Source: Eriocheir sinensis (lineage: Eukaryota; Arthropoda; Malacostraca; Decapoda; Varunidae). From it: a stretch of DNA of 64,000 nucleotides. Both the position numbers and the translations under genes were made by a program. This document shows, piece by piece, positions 60,544 to 64,000 of the stretch. The first letter of the stretch is position 1, and each line of letters starts with the position of its first letter. The stretch is from the NCBI RefSeq assembly GCF_024679095.1, contig NC_066529.1, positions 3,334,094 through 3,398,093 on the forward strand, read 5' to 3'. Below the pieces are notes generated by a model. That model was given only the letters and a program-made list of their open reading frames with translations, was not told the DNA's origin and made no database searches.

Positions 60544-60702
60544 TCAGGTCGGTGAAGCGGGCACGGTGCGGCGACGAGACGAGGAAGAAGGAGAAAGACG
60601 CGACCACCATGAAGAGGCACACGCCCACGCCTCGCCGCCACGCCCGATGCAGCCAGCCACGCCCACCGTCCCCCGCTGCCCCGCCGAACTCCACCCCGGG
60701 GC
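60544..60702 (-). CDS. DUF229 paralog B, membrane-anchor exon (first in window)
   Basis: Acceptor GTCCTGCAG, donor GTAAGT. It reads PGVEFGGAAGDGGRGWLHRA, WRRGVGVCLFMVVASFSFFL and VSSPHRARFTDL. Starts in phase 1 with an in-frame stop upstream, so an ATG exon lies further right, probably beyond 64000. Basic residues before the hydrophobic segment predict type II topology. Confidence 0.9.
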   Translation of the reverse strand, partial: APGWSSAGQRGTVGVAGCIGRGGEAWACASSWWSRLSPSSSSRRRTVPASPT

Positions 60703-60912
60703 CTGCAGGACAAAGCTTTCATTAGGTATGCAGAGGGAGAGCTGGCGAGGGTGGGGACACGTAGGAGGCTAGGAAGGATCGGAGAGGGAGAGGGAGAGGG
60801 TAAAGGATGGGAGAGTGGGGAGAGTGGGGTGGGGAGGGAGAAGGGAGAGAGAGGGAGATGGATAATGGCGAGAGAAAGGAAAAGAAGATTGTGAAAGAGC
60901 AAAGGGGGTAAC

Positions 60913-61004
<92 letters not shown>

Positions 61005-61828
61005 TAAAATATAAACAAAAGCGTGGAGGAAAAATGAGAAACAACCAGCTGATAAAGAACGCCATTTCTCTGGTTAAAAGAATTATGAAAAAAAAGGTTA
61101 AAAAAAATGAAGCCATGTAAATGATGGAGAGGGAGAAAAGAATGGCTGGCAGGAGGAAGAAGGGCTGGAGGGAATAAAAAAAAAAAAGAGAAATGGAGAG
61201 GAGAAAGAAAAGAAAAAAAACAGTAAATGAGAAATGGACGGTGGAGGAAGGAGAGAGATTATGAAACGCATGGACAAAAGGAAGATAGGGAGAGAGTGAT
61301 AAATGTAGAGATAGCAGAAAAGAGGAATTAATGAGAGATAGATAAAATAAAAGAGAGAAGAAAGAAAGAAAGAAAAAAAAAGGAGAAAGAAAGAAAGAGA
61401 GAAAGGGAGAAAGAAAGAAAGAAAGAAAAAAAGAAAAAAAGAAGGAAAGAGAGAAATAAATAAATAAATAAAGAAAGAAAGAAAGAAAGAAAGAAAGAGA
61501 GTGATGAAAGAATTAGAGAAAGACACGAAGAATGAAGATTACAGAACGGGGTAAAAAAAATACAAGAGGATGAAATGATGAAAAAAAGATTGAAAAGGAG
61601 AATGAAGGAAAGAAAGGGAAAGAGAGATGAAGAAGGAAAGCGGAGAGGAAAGAAAGAAGGGAAGGAAAGTCGAGACAGAGAAAAATAAAAATGCAGATCT
61701 GGAAAATGAAGGAATTGAGGCATATTAGTTAATCGTGGAGGGAAGAGGAGGAGGAGGAGGAAGAAGAGGAGGAGGAGGAGGAGGAGGAGGACTGAATGAG
61801 AGATTATGATGTTAGGTGTGAAATTCCC

Positions 61829-61918
<90 letters not shown>

Positions 61919-62933
61919 CCGAGAAGTTCATCATCAAAGGTCACCCCCATCACACCCCATCAAATCCCCTTCACCTCTCCCCTCACCCCTTCACTCTTTC
62001 ACTCCCACTCTCCCTTTTCTCCTTACCCTTCTCTCCTTTCTTTCCTTATTTCTCCCTCCATTTTCCTTCCTCCCTTACCCTTTCCTTTTCATCATTTCTT
62101 CCTTCACAAACCCCTTATTTTTCCCCTCACTTTCCCTTCCTCAATCTTTACCTTCATTTCTATCCTTACCTAAACCCTCAATCTTTCCCATGATCTCTCC
62201 ACTCTTTTCCCTTCATCTTTCTTCATCCTCCTTGTATATTTTTTCTCTTACCTTCATGTTGAGAAAAGAGGGGAGAGGAAGGAGAAGAGGGATAGGATGC
62301 GGTGAGGAAGAGAGGGGAAGGAAGGATATTGGTGAAGGAGGGAAGGAAATAAAGGGAATGGAGAGAAGGACAGAAGGGAGAGAGGAGATGAGAGTCAGCC
62401 ACATCCCCTTACCTTCCCCTAACAGCTGACATTTCCTCCCTTTCCCATCTATTTCCCTGCCTTTCACACTACAATCACCTCCCTCACAGTTTCCCCTTTC
62501 TCCCCTTTCACCTGACCTCCCCATTCCTTGCTAATTAACACCACAGATTACCCGGGGAAAGGTGGTCATTTACCTCACACGGATAATGACTTCGATATAT
62601 ACAAAAGGGTAATTAGGGGGTTGGTGACGTATACTGCACGTTAATCGTCTCTTAATTGCCAGTCTTGAGGAGGAATGAGAGGGGGAAAAGGAGACTGTTG
62701 CGTGTGAGTGTGTGTGTGGGGGTTGGGAGGGGTTGTGTGTGTGGGTAAGGGGGGGGGGGTTATAACATCAACCTCCCCTAAGTAAATAAAAAAAGAGCTC
62801 CTAATAATCCTCCCTTAATCACTTTCTCTCTCTTTACATTCATCCCCTCTTGCGACGGGACCGGAAATGAGACGCGTAAGAAAAGATGACCGTGAGAGGA
62901 AGGGACGAGCAATCACCTAATTACAAGGGAAAG

Positions 62934-62991
<58 letters not shown>

Positions 62992-63005
62992 CAGTGGTAG
63001 TGGTA

Positions 63006-63039
<34 letters not shown>

Positions 63040-64000
63040 CGTAAAGTTAGAAATATTTTACAACATCCAAAAACACGTATATGTATTTTTTTCCCAGTCT
63101 TTTATTTCCCTTTTTTTTCTTTCTTCTTTTACCCTTGTTACAATTCTCCTTTCACTCTCTCTCTCTATTATCATTATTTCTTTTTCTTTTTCCTTTTTCG
63201 TTCTTTTCTTTCTTCTCTTACCCCGCTATATATATTTTTTCTTTTCATTTTCTTCCTTTCCTCTATCATCATTATCTTATCTTTCACCCATCTCATTTTC
63301 GTTCTTTCTTCCTTCTCTTACCCTCGTTATATTCTTTTTTTCTTTCATTCTCTTCGTTCTTTATATCATCATCATCTTATCTTTTACCCATCTCATTTTC
63401 GTTCTTTTTTCCTTCTCTTTATATATATATTTTTTCATTCTCTTCCTTCCCTATATCATCATCATCTCTTTTTCATTTTCTTCCTTCTCTCACCCTCGTT
63501 ATGTCCATTTTTTTCTTTCATTCTCTTTCCTTCTCTTTATTATTATCATTATTATATTTTCCCCCGCCGGGTCACACGTGAGGCGCTTTAATTTTACCGC
63601 CATCATAAAACTTTACGACTTGGATGCCCCGGAATACTTTTTGGGGCCTCAGAAAATTTTTATACCGGGCCAAACTGTTCCTGAATCAAGTTATGTGCGG
63701 CCCTGCTGGTTCCTCATCTTCTCCCTTTCTCCCTCTCTCTCTCACCTCACCCACCCCTCACACACGCCTCACCTGCCTCACCTTTTCCTCTTTCCTTTCT
63801 CTCTGCGACGTCCCACTCCCTTATTCCTTCCTCCCTTCCCTTACCTAACAGACCTAAATTGAATCAACACCTTCCTTCTCTCCTTCCCACGCCTCTCTTC
63901 ATACCTCCAGACCTTCGTCCCACTCTTTCTCTCCCTTTTTCCATTCGTCTCCTCCGTTTTTTTTCCACAACAAGGGAGGCAGCTCAATGGAAAAAAAAAA
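60703..64000. repeat. Intron or upstream region of paralog B: microsatellites and purine/pyrimidine tracts
   Basis: (GA)n at 60915-61001 and 61832-61914, a GAAAGAAAG-rich block at 61340-61510, pyrimidine-rich 61960-62260, (TAG)n with variants at about 62938-63040, and a C/T-rich stretch at 63090-63560 with a repeated TTTCACCCATCTCATTTTCG-type unit. Positions 63580-63720 are of mixed composition. No start exon for paralog B with the required phase-1 donor was found. Confidence 0.7.

Larger units (their letters stand above)
49037..60702 (-). other. DUF229 paralog B, gene-level model (ten exons, 5' exon outside window)
   Basis: Exons 60702-60544, 59084-58831, 57984-57458, 57276-56643, 55863-55717, 54149-53854, 52341-52179, 51977-51801, 50231-50070 and 49231-49037 join with consistent phases into about 903 residues plus the missing start. 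Order: basic tail, signal anchor, CSIPDLDP cysteine segment, Thr/Ser/Pro stalk, DUF229 catalytic-like domain with GTDSASR, KVGDNTFPN and SDHGMRWG, Cys-rich end. This indicates a type II plasma-membrane or Golgi ectoenzyme of the alkaline phosphatase superfamily. Substrate unknown. No disabling mutation seen. Confidence 0.85.

Noticed and set aside
62220..62260. ATG exon for DUF229 copy B (ATGAAG followed by GTAAGAG, minus strand)
   Set aside because: The donor leaves phase 0, but the anchor exon needs phase 1.

Overview
The window reads as nuclear DNA of a decapod crustacean, probably a brachyuran crab. The grounds are phased introns, very heavy microsatellite content ((AT)n over 300 bp, many (CT/GA)n, (CA)n and trinucleotide tracts), and degraded Jockey-like, CR1/L2-like and RTE-like LINEs with several tRNA-derived SINEs. 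The clade call is inference. Only a few percent is coding, and most long open frames are microsatellite translations or long pyrimidine runs.

Plus strand, 6.5-14.7 kb: four exons with matching phases encode the C-terminal half of an ITG-like neuropeptide precursor, a Cys-rich secreted prohormone. Its signal-peptide exon(s) lie left of the window or were not found. Its introns carry microsatellites, pyrimidine tracts, two MITE-type elements, a 114-bp minisatellite and a repeat array built from the gene's own splice-donor sequence.

Minus strand, 20.6-60.7 kb: two tandem paralogs of a DUF229 protein (alkaline phosphatase/sulfatase fold, predicted type II membrane ectoenzyme). Copy B (49.0-60.7 kb, ten exons) keeps the family consensus at all sites I can judge. 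Copy A (20.6-34.8 kb, plus a likely ATG exon at 40.3 kb) has the same ten exon boundaries. It has lost consensus residues near the predicted active site, lacks most of the Ser/Thr stalk and part of a linker, and has a frameshift in exon 2 that only a shifted splice acceptor would rescue. Both copies use a GC-AG intron after the stalk exon. Flanking sequence (17.5-18.8 against 44.6-45.9 kb, and about 20.2 against 48.3 kb) is also paralogous, so this is a tandem segmental duplication with an offset of about 26-28 kb.

Mobile DNA fills the introns and spacers: a Jockey-like LINE (26.0-29.1 kb) apparently nested in a hAT-type element and itself carrying a SINE tail; a hAT transposase relic (31.8-32.9 kb); CR1/L2-like RT relics (24.3 and 36.7 kb); an RTE-like relic (46.5-47.9 kb); a 1.55-kb Tc1/mariner-type TIR element inside a (TA)n tract (41.7-43.3 kb); several foldback MITEs; and at least three SINE families. 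No CRISPR array, bacterial operon, rRNA gene or convincing functional tRNA gene was seen.
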